DNA of 64,000 nt, from assembly GCF_002865645.1 (NCBI RefSeq), contig NW_020194515.1, positions 1,581,319 through 1,645,318 on the forward strand, given 5' to 3'. The stretch is from Hyaloscypha bicolor E. Taxonomy: Eukaryota > Ascomycota > Leotiomycetes > Helotiales > Hyaloscyphaceae. Position 1 is the stretch's first letter. Every line of letters starts with the position of its first letter. A program made the position numbers and the translations under genes. Positions 42,728 through 54,427 of the stretch are shown here, piece by piece. The notes below the pieces were generated by a model that worked only from the letters and a program-made list of their open reading frames with translations, searched no databases and was not told the DNA's origin.

Positions 42728-44530
42728 ATGCTAGACTCATCGACTGGTCCAGCTCTCCCACTTCGGCTGACCTCGACGAACTTCTCGAAACATCTCGACC
42801 TCGATATCCCGCAGCAGAGACAACGAATTGTGTCCGAGGCGCAGACAGAAGGGAGCAGAAATTCAAGCCTGGGGCAAATATGGGCAGAGGATTATTATTC
42901 GCGGGATTTGGATCTGGCTTGTGAAGGGAACTCGGACTCTTTTGCGCTGCCTTCACTTCCGGCCACAGCACACACTTCACCTCAATCTTTCTGCAATGAC
43001 GAAAGTCCCACGAGACGACCGCGTGCGATAACGCAGAGGAGTCTGACTTCCTTCCTGCCAGCGATCATTTCCCCGAAGTCGAAATCGAGAAGTCCTGAGA
43101 GAAGAGATAGGAGCAAAAGTCGGAGTAAGAGCCCCTCAAAGACAAAGCGGAAAGATACCTCGGTGGAAGAAGAGGAAGGCTTCATGCCGACTCTAACTGG
43201 GGACAAAGAAGGCGTGATCAAAATTGAAGACCGTTCTCGCGGCCTCGCCTCCTGGTTCACCGGCTCCTCAGCGGCCGTACAGGTCGGCATACCGGGATCA
43301 GCCATGTCGTCCGAAGACCTTTCCCCACGAGATATCACGCCAAAGGATCTCGACGCTTCTCCCTCTCCGGGTCCAGCCAAATTGCGAAAACGAGCAACGG
43401 TAGGATCAAGTACAGATTCGACGAATAGTATAAGCACAACACCTACACCGAAAGCAGCAACGTCCAGCTGGCGCACACCATGGTCCTCGAAATCGCCTTC
43501 CTCTCCTCAAAAACCACTCCCCTCGAACATCGCGGACGATGAGCTTTTCGCGCTCGATATCAGCAGCGCATTATTCTCGTCCGGGCAGAACAATGCATTT
43601 TCACCGTCGGATTACAAGAACCTACAACAGACATCCCTCGCCCTCCTCACGAAATTCCAATTAGCATACCAATCCCGAACAAGACAGTTTTTTGAACTCC
43701 GATCTGAAACAGAAGTAGAAAGAGAAGAAGCCGAGGAAACCGAAACCCGCGTCCGAAGTCTACGGAGCCAGCTCCAAGACATGGCTTCCAAGTTCTCGGC
43801 GCAAGAGGAGATAATCGGGAATCTCGTCACGGAACTAGCGGAAGAGAAGCGTGCTCGTGCTGAAGAACGAGAGGCTCGAGAAAAAAGCATCCAGTTGGTT
43901 AAAGAAAGAGCGGAGAGGGCCAGCAAACACACTTCTGCCAGTTCGGCGTCGAGTCTTGGTCTGGGACTGGAGGGCGGGATTGAAGATCTCGGCATCCGCA
44001 GCGCGCAAAGAGGGAAATGGGGCCATGGATCTCTCGACTTATCTTCTGCAGGGGATAGCGATGCGGAGAGCCTGAACGCTGATTCTGTCTTCTCTCGCTC
44101 TCGAAGTCCTACCTTGACGGTATCTTCCACTGGACCTTCCGTGTCCGGGACAGTCGATTCTACGCCAGAAATTGGCCAGGCATCATTCACCCGCCTCGTC
44201 TCAGTCCCCAACCCTGCTCTCCCCTCCTCCAACACCTCCACCCCGCGTCCTCCAAAAGTCCAGCAGAAATCCACGTTCCAGAAAATTCTTACGGGGTTAA
44301 GCCCCGGTGCAAGTAGCGGAGACACGGAAAGAGGTGAAAAGGATTTCTACGGTGGGATCGGCATGGGCGAAACAGGGTGCGAGAATTGTAGAGGGAAGGA
44401 TTCAAGCGTGGCTTGGGATACAGTCGGTCTTTTGAGGGCGGAGAATAAGGGGCTGAAGGAACGGGTGGGGACTCTGGAGGTGGCGGTGGAGGGGGCGTTG
44501 GATTTGTGTTCTGGATTGCATGTTGCGTAG
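42728..44530 (+). CDS. Intact 600-residue protein with RS-rich segment and central coiled coil
   Basis: Single open frame from ATG 42728. Residues 1-100 are disordered. An Arg/Ser/Lys-rich tract follows (SPKSKSRSPERRDRSKSRSK), then Ser/Pro-rich linkers. A helical region runs from about residue 268 (DDELFALDISSALFSSGQNN) into a long coiled coil (about 310-395: ETEVEREEAEETETRVRSLR, QEEIIGNLVTELAEEKRARA). A CENC motif near residue 553 (GMGETGCENCRGKD) and a short C-terminal coiled coil (LLRAENKGLKERVGTLEVAV) close the protein. This layout resembles a conserved but uncharacterised ascomycete family; no catalytic domain. It looks functional, since there are no lesions across 1.8 kb. Role unknown. 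Confidence 0.8.
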   Translation: MLDSSTGPALPLRLTSTNFSKHLDLDIPQQRQRIVSEAQTEGSRNSSLGQIWAEDYYSRDLDLACEGNSDSFALPSLPATAHTSPQSFCNDESPTRRPRAITQRSLTSFLPAIISPKSKSRSPERRDRSKSRSKSPSKTKRKDTSVEEEEGFMPTLTGDKEGVIKIEDRSRGLASWFTGSSAAVQVGIPGSAMSSEDLSPRDITPKDLDASPSPGPAKLRKRATVGSSTDSTNSISTTPTPKAATSSWRTPWSSKSPSSPQKPLPSNIADDELFALDISSALFSSGQNNAFSPSDYKNLQQTSLALLTKFQLAYQSRTRQFFELRSETEVEREEAEETETRVRSLRSQLQDMASKFSAQEEIIGNLVTELAEEKRARAEEREAREKSIQLVKERAERASKHTSASSASSLGLGLEGGIEDLGIRSAQRGKWGHGSLDLSSAGDSDAESLNADSVFSRSRSPTLTVSSTGPSVSGTVDSTPEIGQASFTRLVSVPNPALPSSNTSTPRPPKVQQKSTFQKILTGLSPGASSGDTERGEKDFYGGIGMGETGCENCRGKDSSVAWDTVGLLRAENKGLKERVGTLEVAVEGALDLCSGLHVA

Positions 44531-45048
44531 AATGAGAGGGGAAGTAGCATTATACCCTTGATGTGTTGTTGCAGCAAACAGGCTGCCTGCATGTTATACT
44601 TGGATGAATGGCGGCGTTTTGGCTCTTTTTCTGGGTATGAGGAAGACATGAGGAGCATAGATGGCGGGGACTGGATGGAGTCCAGCTTGCATCGAGCAGA
44701 GCATAGCATAGCATAGCATTGGATGATTCAAATGAAGCATTTTTACACATCACCCCTCAACTCACTTCCCTCTGCCGGATTTTACACTTCACATCACATC
44801 ATTTAACAATTCATAGGGGGCAATAGAATTTGCAGCATGTAATCATGACCCTCTCAGGTCATGACCCATAAATCATAATATCATTCATTCACTTGCAGCA
44901 TTCGGCAGAATGCAAGCAGGATTCATGGCTAGAAACCATTGTCAAAATGTCATATCGCTCCAAAGATCGTGGTTTCGGGTCCGATGAGCTCCCCTTCATC
45001 CCCATTCGCTCCATCCCAGGGGATGATTCTGAGCGAGAAGTGCTGGCC
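44531..45048. other. Short intergenic region between convergent genes
   Basis: 3' ends of the coiled-coil protein gene (plus) and hemA (minus). It contains a GCATA repeat (44,701-44,718) and a GGTCATGACC palindrome at 44,857-44,866. No gene. Confidence 0.5.
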
Positions 45049-46922
45049 TTACGCAGCAGCAGAAACCGCCCCCGCAGTCTCCTTCGCCTCTCGCTCGAGA
45101 AGCGCCTCCATCACGCCCACCGGCCCCGCTTCCTTCATCTCCTTCACCACCTCGGAGACACCGAGTTGTGAGTCAGTCCACAGCGGCTCCACAACTTCGG
45201 CGGTTTCTTCGCCTACGCCGATGAAGCCGCCTTCTTTAGCCCACTCGCTGGTGCGTTTAATGCCCAGCTCGTTCCACACGGAGTCAAGAGATTCAATGAG
45301 GTGTTCGCGAAATTCACGGACGTGGCCTGGAGTAGGGGTTATTCTCAACCTCTCCTGGCCGACCGGGACGGTGGGATAGTTGATGGATTGGACGTAAATC
45401 CCATGTTTATCAAGCAACATATCGGAGGCTTTCTTTGCCATCTCCGCGTTCCCGACAAGCACGGGGATGATGTGGCTCGGGTTGGGGATCACGGGGATAT
45501 CTCTCGCGGTGAGAGAGTCCTTGACTGCTCGCGTGTGCAGTTGCTGAAGGCGGCGATCACCTTGGTATTCCATCTGATACTCAATAGCAGTCTTCGCGCC
45601 AGCCATGGTTGCAGGGGGGAGGGAGGTCGTGAAGATGAATCCCGGAGCCAGGGAGCGAATTGTGTCAACCATTTTCTCTGAGCCGGCGATATACCCGCCT
45701 ACACAACCGTAGGCTTTTCCAAGAGTACCAGTGATGATGTCTATACGGTCCATAATCGTGCCGCGGGGACGGCCAGCAAGGTGAGCGTTGTAGTCGAGAT
45801 GTTCGGCAACACCTGCGCCGTGTGGTCCGTACATGCCTACCGCATGCACTTCGTCGAGGAAGGTCAGCGCGCCGTATTTCTCGGCCAGGTCGCAGATTCC
45901 TTCAATGGGGCCGATGCTGCCGCACATACTGTAGACGGATTCGAAGGCTATGATTTTGGGAACGTCCGGGGGAAGAGAAGCGAGTTTCGCTTCGAGATCC
46001 GCCAGGTCGTTGTGCTTGAAGACTAGTTTTTTGGCGCCTGAGTGGCGGATTCCTTGGATCATGGAGGCGTGGTTCAGGCTATCAGACAGGATCACGCAGT
46101 TTGGAAGTTTGCTGCCCAGTGTTGCGAGCGTAGCATCGTTGGCTACGTAGCAAGAAGTAAACACCAATGCTGCGTCCTTGGCGTGCAACTTTGCAATTGT
46201 GGCCTCCAAGCCCACAGCGTGCTGGTTGTGGCCAGAGATATTCCTGGTCCCGCCTGCACCAGCTCCGTATTCGTCGAGGGTTTCGTGCATGGTCTTCAAG
46301 ACTTGCGGGCTCTTGCCCATGCCGAGGTAATCGTTGGAGCACCAGACGGTGACTCGCTCGTTCTTGTTGGACATGTGAGCGCGGGGAAACTCTTTGGCGA
46401 GGCGGTTAATGTTGTTGAAGTAGCGGTAGGACTTGTCCTTGTGCTTCTTGTCGAGCTCGGCATTGTAGAAGCCCTCGTAGTCGAACTTGGCGGCTTTGTG
46501 CTGGACGGGGCGGACGGGTTTGACATGCTGCGGATACGGGACTGCAATTGTTAGCGGGATAATTTCCAATGAGAGAAGAACGTACCATTCTCGCGGCCAA
46601 AGAGCGTATCCTCGACAGCTCTGGCCTCGCGGTGGTGGCTGGTATGGAGTCTTGCTTTCCCAGTGCCTGCTTTTCCAGAGAAAGCCCTGACGGCTCCCAG
46701 AGCAGCGACCCCACCGAGCCCCACCTTGCCGGACTTTGCGGTCTGCACAGCGAGGGCCTTTCCCATGATGGGGCAGCGACGGGCAATGGTCTGCAGATTG
46801 GACATGCTGCCACCGCCGGGCGAGGCCTGGCGGGTCGAGGTCGAGAGGGAGCGAAGCATGGCCGGAGAGGTCTTCTTCAAGAATGGGCACATGGACTTCG
46901 ATTGGCGAAGTACGGCGTCCAT
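45049..46922 (-). CDS. hemA: 5-aminolevulinate synthase, mitochondrial
   Basis: Condenses glycine and succinyl-CoA to 5-aminolevulinate, the first and limiting step of heme synthesis, in the mitochondrial matrix with pyridoxal phosphate. Exon 1 is 46922-46586 and exon 2 is 46541-45049. The 44-nt intron (GTACGT, CGCTAAC, TTGCAG) joins in phase 1 and gives 609 residues. The presequence is Arg/Ser-rich and holds two heme-regulatory CP motifs (MCPF at 11-14, RRCPIM at 48-53), through which heme is known to restrain import or activity. The core shows [12 protein letters not shown] (205 onward), [12 protein letters not shown] and the PLP-lysine site TGTLGKAYG (K388). The alternative unspliced start in another frame at 46,890 lacks these motifs and is rejected. 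Intact and presumably essential. Confidence 0.96.
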
Positions 46923-48212
46923 GGCAGGCGGATTGGATCGCTCAGCAGTTAGAGGGATGGGTTTTTGGAGATATATTTTCGAGGGGGGAGGGGGTTGTGG
47001 TGTAGTCAGAGAGAAGAAATGGGCGATGGGAGTTTTATGTCGTCGACACTCTCCTCGGAAGTATGGGGATGCCGGCGGTGGATTATCGGCATCTTACCTG
47101 CGTACTGGGGCCAAGGTCTCCGAAGCATAATTTTCAATGGGCTGCATGTGATTGGCCAATCCTCGGATTAAATAAACTCACCTTTCCGATTCGAGGGACG
47201 CCTCGCGCGGATTAGGTTTAGCGGGTCGAGGCTATTGGCTGCGTCCCTGCGGTCACGTAGTTCTAAGCAGATCTGCCGGATGCTTCGCCTTCCTTTGCCT
47301 GTCTCAATTCTCGCCTTTACCCCACATTCCACATACCGTAGTACACATCGCGACCGATAGAACTATCCGCCACTGACGACGGAAGAGCGACGAGGACGAC
47401 CATCCTGACGGCGCCAGCCGTCGGCTATGGTCTCCTTACAAGCTACCACCCCCCTTTTCCACTTCTTTTCATGGGGGGGCAAGCCCCCCAACCCCCCCTG
47501 GGCCTCGCTGCGCTCGAAAAGGTTTCACTTTTGGCACCAGCCTGGCCCGCCTCCACGGCAGTGGCCCCCGGAGGGCCAGCGGAGCGTCACCAACGCCCTC
47601 TTCAATATTATATTATAGAGGCATGCTAGAGAATCCCCCGCCATCTGCTTCATTCAGCCCGAGAGACGGGGAAGGGAGGTGAGGGTGAGATGGGAGAGAA
47701 GAAGGGTAAGGTGCCTTCCTCTATGTTCCAACCGGCGATGGGGAGTGCAAAGTGGCCACGTCTCGGCAAGGGATGATGGAGTCAGCATTGGATACGGCGT
47801 GCTGCGATCTCGCGGTCAGCCTTCCTGCAAGGTCATCAATCAAAATGTCACGCTACCCAATCATCGAAGCCGGCAAACATTGCTATTGTAGTGTGACATT
47901 CTGCCTTTTGCCACATCCCGAAGTACTGTACAGAACATTGTCCTCAGCCACTCAGAGGAGGGACATTGGATAGTGTCCAATTGCTCCTTCCTCGGGCCCT
48001 TTCCTTCCATTCATTCGGTCCTATTTCCTTGTGCCACCAACGATCCTCATAGCCATCCCGCCTGTCCAAGCCCACCTTCCAATCTTCACAAGAATCACAG
48101 ACAACATGACTCAGGCCACTTGGAATCTTCAGGAGAGGCAGGAATGATATGTAGTCGAGTTCAGTAACCGGCCAAGGGACCAGTCGAGGACAAACCACAC
48201 CAGCCCCTTACA
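46923..48212. other. hemA promoter and downstream intergenic DNA
   Basis: 5' flank of hemA. A G-rich/C-rich self-complementary stretch (GGGGGGCAAGCCCCCC) lies at 47,466-47,481. No further gene recognised in the 1.3 kb. Confidence 0.4.
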
Positions 48213-48779
48213 CTATTTCTGCCTGGCATCTCGATCCCGTTTGACGTCCCGGAAAAGCTGAACGATGCGCTCCATTTCGTTGACCTTAAGATCGACGACT
48301 CCATCGGAGAATATTCTCAGGGCTTCGCCTTCGGTCGCCCACCGACACCAACCCTCATAGCGATCAAGACATTCTACTTCCAGCGCTTGGAATCTGGCAA
48401 GAGGCCCTTCCAGCTCCTCCTTGATACCAAACTTCAGCTCTGAGTCGATATACGCGTGAGCGTTGAGCACTCTAGCCCAAACAGACTCGGAAAGTGCCTT
48501 CAGCATCTCATTGTTCCCGATGAATGTGTTGATTGAGAAGTCCTTCGAGACTGCGTACTTCTCCTTGCAGAAAGGTTTCTCTCCTGCACCCAAGAACCCC
48601 AGGTCGAAGAGGATGATATCGACAACTATATTGCCATAGTGCGCGGCTTTGTTTCTGGCCTCTATGAATCTTCTGTTGCTACGCCCCTCATGTCCTGTGT
48701 GGAAGAGTCCACTGCGGATATGGCGGACGTAGTCTGCTACGATCTCGAGCAGTCTCACTCTATCTTCAAGCCTGGAAAT

Positions 48780-49106
48780 TGTTGAATTAGTACTAGCTTA
48801 CTAGTCCTTCCAGTACCAGGTTCAACTACTAATATTAGCTTCGCCACTCTCATTTATAATGGTTTACTATGGAAGCCTATGGAATAGCTCACTATGGAAG
48901 CTCAGGGAACGCTCACTAATATATATGAGTCATCTGATTTATAATATACTGGAGGAAATCGCCACCCACTAGTGGGTATATAAGAACTGTACTTTAGATT
49001 CCCTCCTCTCCTTTTTTACTCTTCACTCTCCTGTATCTAGTCATTTTGCAGATTGTCAACCTCCAATATATCGATTTATCACCAATATATCGATCACTTT
49101 CCAATA
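48780..49106 (+). repeat. Solo LTR, 327 bp, inserted in a coding sequence
   Basis: TGTTGAATTAGTACTAGCTT at 48,780 to CACTTTCCAATA at 49,106, flanked by GAAAT (48,775-48,779; 49,107-49,111). It has ordinary base composition, a TATA box (TATATAAG, 48,978-48,985) and a CT-rich initiator-like region after it, as in retrotransposon promoters. Ends of TGTTGAATTAG type resemble Copia LTRs, but the superfamily is unproven. No similarity to the other LTRs in the window. Confidence 0.9.
48966..48985 (+). promoter_or_regulatory. LTR promoter: perfect palindrome plus TATA box
   Basis: CCCACTAGTGGG (12-bp palindrome, 48,966-48,977) is immediately followed by TATATAAG. It is probably the core promoter of the lost retrotransposon, reading to the right, antisense to the host gene. 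Confidence 0.5.
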
Positions 49107-50766
49107 GAAATCTTCTGAGACAACTCGGTCTTCGCCACTCCGAGGCCGCCGTTTCGAGCCTTCAAGTCCTCGTTCTCCTTAGCCATTGTGTCGAGTTCCT
49201 CTTGTGCAATTGCGTGCTCTGCAGCCGCTCCCTCGGAGCTCTCTTCCGCGGGCGCAGGGTTCTCCGTCAGGTTCGTGCAAGTCTCAACGAGAAGATTATT
49301 CTCCGCTTCCAAGGCCTTGATCCTATCCAACACTTCAGGGCTCGACCTGCCCACGTACTTACCCTTCTCCTGTTGGATTTTCAGAAGCTCGGCCATCTCA
49401 TCACGCTCTATTTGACATGCCCTTGCATCTTCCTCCCATCCTTCTGCATTGATAATGGTATCTTCCAATTCTCTTTGCAGGGCGGTGTCGGATTTCTCCT
49501 GGTCTCTCTGCAACTTCTCAATCCGCTGGCGCTGTTGCATAATCATCACCCATAAATCTCCCGACTCCTGGGTAGACTTGGCCTCATTGGGTACACCGGA
49601 CCTCCTGGCTTCCACTTTAGCATGCTCCGAAAGTAGAGTCTGGGCATGCTGGCGCTGAAGTTGTGTCCTGAGCTCCTTGACCTGTTTGAGAAGATCCTCC
49701 CTCTGATACCGAAGGAAGTCATTGTCCTGCATCAAACACTCTACATGGACGTGCTGCTGGTCAATTGCCTGTTGTCGACTTTCCGCCTCTTCACGCCAGT
49801 ATATCTCTGGAGTGTAAAGCCCGCCGGGTCCGTACTCTCCGCTGGGCGCAGCTTGGAGTGGTTGGGTTCCACTGCCCAGCTCTCGCGTGGTAGATTGATC
49901 CATCTTGGTTTCGATGTGCACCGCTGGAAATTTCGTCGAAATGGAGAGATGGCAACGATGGAGTGCTGACGTAGACTCTGACCTTTCGGACAGGAATGTT
50001 ACTTTGGTCCGTTCTCGGAGAGCGTGTTTTGCTGTCAGGTTGTCAGCTATTGTCAACTAGTTGTTGGGGCGAGATACTTACTCTGCTCAAGCGTGCAGAC
50101 GGGGGCAATTGCAGGTTGCAGGAGCCAACGTTGTCTACGGTCCGAAAAGAATCGAGCCTTCGAAGTCGAAGACGAATACTGAGGAGGCTTTCGGTACATA
50201 AGTTTGAAGTCGAAAGGCGAATTGTTTGCAGAGCGTACTTGACGATTGCGTTGATCGAAAGTCAAGAAAGCAAGGCTGTCTGCGTGGCTGGTTATTCTTG
50301 ATAGTGGATCGCACACGAAGCAATTGTTGGGAAGACCCTTTTTATGCTTGGTCAATCCTGATTAATTTCTTCAGCATGGCGCGTGGGTAGATATTTATAT
50401 GTTTTGGTGAATCTGCGCATTCTTTTACCATGAAATTTATGAGTTAGAGTCAATGTGGTGGCTCAAGCGGGCTGGAGAGAAGTGTCTGAAGTGAAGCGTG
50501 GTAGAGGACGAGTCGATCAGTTGATATCTCCGCCATCCGAAATATTACCATTGCAGACTTGTTACAGAATACAAAGATGTCACACCAGCAGGTTATAATT
50601 GATACAAAGCAAGACGAAATGACAATATCCTTGTTCAGGTACCAAGGGCTACCTCTACAAAATACAAAACCCTACACAAGAGTGGTGCAACTGTCCAAAC
50701 AATTACTATTTCCCTCAACCTGTCCTTACTTCATTACGATTGACCTCACCTCTTAACTATCTCACA

Positions 50767-50904
50767 TCACAAGTTCATGTCCTCAAAGACCTTCTCCTCT
50801 CTCGCGTGACGTTGAGCAATCTTCCCACAGATCTCCTCAATTTCGTCTAACAGCTCTCGGAATTTCTGCGTGGAAGAAGAACTTCCCTTCAGGTCTCCTG
50901 ACAT
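50767..50904 (-). CDS. Short helical ORF, 45 residues (or a last exon)
   Basis: ATG 50904 opens MSGDLKGSSSSTQKFRELLD, then a regular amphipathic helix EIEEICGKIAQRHAREEKVF and EDMNL. The heptad-like pattern is unlikely by chance. It could be a genuine micro-protein or the final exon of an upstream minus-strand gene, since an in-frame CATTAG acceptor lies 15 bases before the ATG. No family known. Confidence 0.35.
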   Translation of the reverse strand: MSGDLKGSSSSTQKFRELLDEIEEICGKIAQRHAREEKVFEDMNL

Positions 50905-51306
50905 GGAAGTTCTCAAACTAATGAGTGTTGAAAAGTAAGGCGAAAAACATATGGAGGCGGTCGTGATGAAAACACGTTAGTCTCTCAAGATATCGTCTTA
51001 AGAAATAGCGGAATATTCTGTTCATGCAGAGACCAGAAAGAACTTTGTAGATAGTTCTCAGCAGCTAGGTGATCCAAGGGGGTACATATATTTTTCTTCA
51101 TACCTATGGATAGTTGCTGGTTATCACCATGATGGAAACAATTAATTGGACATGTGCGCGTTGTTGTCATTTGACAAGGCTATTGATGCAAAAGGCTTGT
51201 ACGAGGTTTGCTGGATGTTTGCCCCTGTGGAAAACCACCAGACGTTGACCCCATGCGTTATGCCTGTTAGGCTGCAGAGCTTGTTACGTAAGATTACAAT
51301 ACGAGA

Positions 51307-52346
51307 CTAAAGCTCTCGACTTTGCTCCAATAGCTTAAGCAATTGATTTCCAGGCCATGATCCGTCTCCACCTTCCACATCCTCACAATCCTCAGCACCC
51401 ATCGTACCCATCTTTGCCGTTGAATGACCCCGACTCGTGTCCTGCCGGTCCTCTCTTTCCTCGTTGGTGGCTTCTCTACGATTGAGATATGCCATCAGCC
51501 GGTTGTAATGGTCTTCCAAGGGATATCGGAGGTTCCTTTTGTATGTGGCAAAATCTTCCAATGCGCCCCCGTTCTTCTTGAACTGGCTCTCGATCCACTT
51601 CAGATTGCGAATCGTGTAGACATCCGTTTCCCTCGCACCAGTTATCTTCGTTTTTAAACTAGTGATGTCGTGTTCCATGAAACGAAGATTCGGAACCTAT
51701 TACCAGGGAATTGAAGTCAACATACTTCTTTCGGGTCTTTGGGGAGCAGAATGTTCCACAAGCTGTGGGACATCGACCGTACAATGTCCCCAAGAATAGT
51801 TGAACATTGCTACAAGAAGAGTTTAGACTCTGCCTAGTTGGCACTTACCTTGACTGGTGGATTTTGAGAACGGTCCCATCTCATTCGTTGCTCATCAGGT
51901 CGACTCAGTCCGATTTCACCACTAGGAAAGATCTTGAGTAGAGGCTCGAGTTCCCTGAATACCAAGCCATCAATAGTAACAGGTACCGAAACAATCCGCT
52001 CGCCGGCCAGAGAAGCAAAATCTACAGTTCGTTGTCGTCCTCGGCTCAACTTCTGTTCCCCAAGACTATGGAGTTAGCACACTTCCTTCAAGCATTGTTT
52101 AGAGTAGGATGTTCTAGTAACTCTGGTGCATTGCTCTAAACTTGCAGCTCCCACATAAGAGGTAATAATTAAACCGCTCGAGAAGTTGACACTTACCTGT
52201 ATGTCTCTGTCCACGCTATCAACCTCGCGGGAACCCGTAGGAGACGGCGCATCGGATCTGGGTACTCGAGGGTGTTGGTAATGGTGCTGGCGAGACTTTT
52301 TGTTGCGGCCTCCGCCCCGGAGGGTCATCTCCTGTGGGCTGTCCAT
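51307..52346 (-). CDS. Four-exon protein of unknown function, 275 residues
   Basis: Exons 52346-52197, 52052-51849, 51809-51726 and 51696-51307, all phase 0. Joins are VDRDIQ|KLSRGRQRTV, NPPVK|QCSTILGDIV and LPKDPKE|VPNLRFMEHD. The N-terminus is basic and disordered (GGGRNKKSRQHHYQH). The middle is globular (FASLAGERIVSVPVTIDGLV, SHSLWNILLPKD). The last exon is helical (TIRNLKWIESQFKKNG, YPLEDHYNRLMAYLNRRE) and ends EQSREL. No family recognised. The introns are 144, 39 and 29 nt.  The last is below the usual size for splicing, so either it has been shortened by deletion or the third junction is wrong. Codon and frame continuity otherwise support one gene. Confidence 0.55.
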
Positions 52347-54427
52347 GACTTTAGTGATTGTTGAAGTCCCCGTGAAGGTGGAAGGTAGGCGAGTGATGCC
52401 ATGGTTTACCAAGAAAATTTAGGCCCGAATCACGTGACCCTGCGACCTTCAAGTCTGAGCAGGGCGGCAAGGCAAGCGCATTCACCTACTCCATGAGACC
52501 TCACTATACTCCCAATTCTTTTTTGCATTTGACCTGTAGTTTTCGCCTTCCTGCTGGTTGGCTTCTCTTCCCCTCCTCTCAATTTCCCCCCTTTTTTTGC
52601 AAGGGCAATTTAAGCGAGATCAGCCAACCTGTTCCTTCAAGGTCAATTGCTAAGGATCATGTTTCTACTTTGAATAAAGTTGAACTACTTACAGTAATTG
52701 CTTCATATGCTTTGCGACGGCCAGGTGCAGTGATTATCCGCCGAGCCACGCCACACAACGTATCTGACATTGCTGAGTTGATGTAGAACAAATTCTACAC
52801 TTTTTTGACGAACTTAAGTCAGGAAGGAAAGGCGGCCTCTTCGGGTCTGGAAACCAGAGCCTCGATATAGTCATTACTCGAGCCTTCCAAGGTTTCACGG
52901 AAGGACTGATGTTGTTTCTAGACTATTAAAGTAGACGCAATGCCGAGGCTCACGCGCGAAAAGGGGGCAAGATGGAAACTTCCGAAGTATCTCAGGGCAA
53001 AGTCTATGTTGATATAACAACAGAAGAATGCAAGTGCTGCAAGCTTGCCTGCAGTAGGCACCTTTCAATTCCAAACAGACTTATCAACGAACAGCATTGT
53101 TCGCATTAATACGTGACATTAATTGTCTTAATTTCTGCCGATTCATAAAACTGAGCTAACTGTGTGTGACCAGGTCAAGGGTTTGGCCTAGACTCCCATG
53201 CTTGGGGTCGGAAGCGAACAGCCTAAAAGGGGATCTGAGCGGGGGAATCATAGACATAGCCTAGAACTTTGTTACTTTGCATTTTTATTTGCCTGCTTGA
53301 GCCTATGGAGTTACAATTTCTAACCGCCAAGAGTTGGCAGATTTAATTAATTGCGGAGAAGCCCCACAGATATTACTCTACCATATTAAGTCATGTGATC
53401 TCCCAGCCACAGAAGGAAAGGGGCCGACTTTAACCTCATGCGGAAGCTTCCTATCCTTGACCTTCCACATTCAGAACAATTCTTCCGCAAACAACGGTTC
53501 CAGGTGTTGAGGCTAGATTGAAGACCATTCGTCAACGTTTCGACTTCCACTCTCGATCAAAACCTGCTCGGTGCCTCTGGAAAATGCAGCTTCCCGCTCA
53601 CCAATGATCTGGAGGCAAGTGACCCCCCTTGGAGTTTCATGAACCCGCGGCGCGTTGATCTCCAGGTACGCACCAATAAACGACTGACGTTTCTTCCTCG
53701 CAAGGGTTAGAGGATTTTCTCCGCTCGGCAAACAATAGTTATCTGACCTTACCTTGTTTGCTTCAAGGGGTCTACACTCTACTGTATTATCTGGTTTATA
53801 AGCCTGCCCTATGAAATTAGGACCTCCCTTAATATAAGACCATTCCCCCACGAATCAGCTATGTGACCCACTTAACATATGACCATGTTCCTTTAATAGT
53901 ATCAAGCCACGGGATTGGTGGGACAGTAGATGAGGGCAATAAAATGGTGAGGAGAGGGGGTGGCAAATTAGTCTATTCTAGTGAGATCGACATATCAATG
54001 GACCCTTTTTGAGTATAAGAACATTCCTAATCGAATTAGAAGAGTGTTGAACGGGCTACAAGACCATGGTCTTATAAACAAGATAACACGGTATTAACTC
54101 CACGATGCCTGTCATATTTGCGTCTACCCGGATCGGCTAGGGACTTCAGAAGCTAAACCGCCGGGACTTGGCGTACGGTCCTTTTCAAAGTCTTACGGTA
54201 ATTATAAATATGATGTCACGTGCTGCGCACAGGCATATATATAGCTTCTTCACCGCCCTTAGGGCACCATCATTCATACATATATTTACACAAATACCAC
54301 ACATTCCAGTTCCACAGCTTGTCCAGGCCGTGATAGATGATGTCGTTTCCCACCACGGTAAAGTTCAAGGAGCGGACATCAACCTGTACCACTTCGAGAG
54401 AGTTTCCTACTCCAAATCCTTGGCACC
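52347..54427. other. 2-kb region without a supported gene
   Basis: Promoters of the flanking divergent genes lie at its ends. A 112-codon minus frame (53,513-53,851) has protein-like composition but starts with GTG and has no splice partner or family. Nothing else recognised. Confidence 0.4.

Larger units (their letters stand above)
48213..49903 (-). pseudogene. Coiled-coil protein gene split by a solo LTR
   Basis: Start ATG 49903 (MDQSTTRELGSGTQPLQ). The frame runs through long coiled coil (LLKQVKELRTQLQRQ, EKSDTALQRELEDTI, ELLKIQQEKGKY) to QKIS at 49,107. A 327-bp solo LTR and one copy of its GAAAT duplication interrupt it there. From 48,774 the same frame resumes (RLEDRVRLLEIVADYVRHIR) with a second conserved part (FIEARNKAAHYGNIV, EMERIVQLFRDVKRDRDARQ) to the stop at 48,213. 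Without the insertion the protein is 452 residues with no other lesion. A GTAAGT-led intron probably lies in the 5' leader (50,0xx). The family is unknown: a coiled-coil N-terminus plus a helical domain containing EARN.AAHYG. The insertion puts a stop (TGA 49,094) 4 codons after the break. Confidence 0.85.

Noticed and set aside
42982..44325. Minus-strand ORFs of 164 and 237 codons
   Set aside because: Shadows of the intact 600-residue plus-strand gene.
46542..46890. 613-codon frame suggesting a longer aminolevulinate synthase N-terminus
   Set aside because: The upstream part is another frame of exon 1 plus the intron; the spliced start at 46,922 gives the expected presequence with two heme-regulatory CP motifs.
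48780..49106. Same family as the inner Gypsy LTR, because both are 327 bp with GAAAT duplications
   Set aside because: No sequence similarity by eye in either orientation; equal length and target are taken as coincidence.
48775..49111. An intron between the two halves of the coiled-coil gene
   Set aside because: The TG-start LTR end and perfect GAAAT duplication, plus exact frame restoration on removal, fit an insertion; the segment lacks a GT-AG pair at its edges.
53513..53851. 112-codon minus-strand ORF
   Set aside because: It starts with GTG, has no signal peptide, domain or splice partner, and stands alone; kept out for lack of support.
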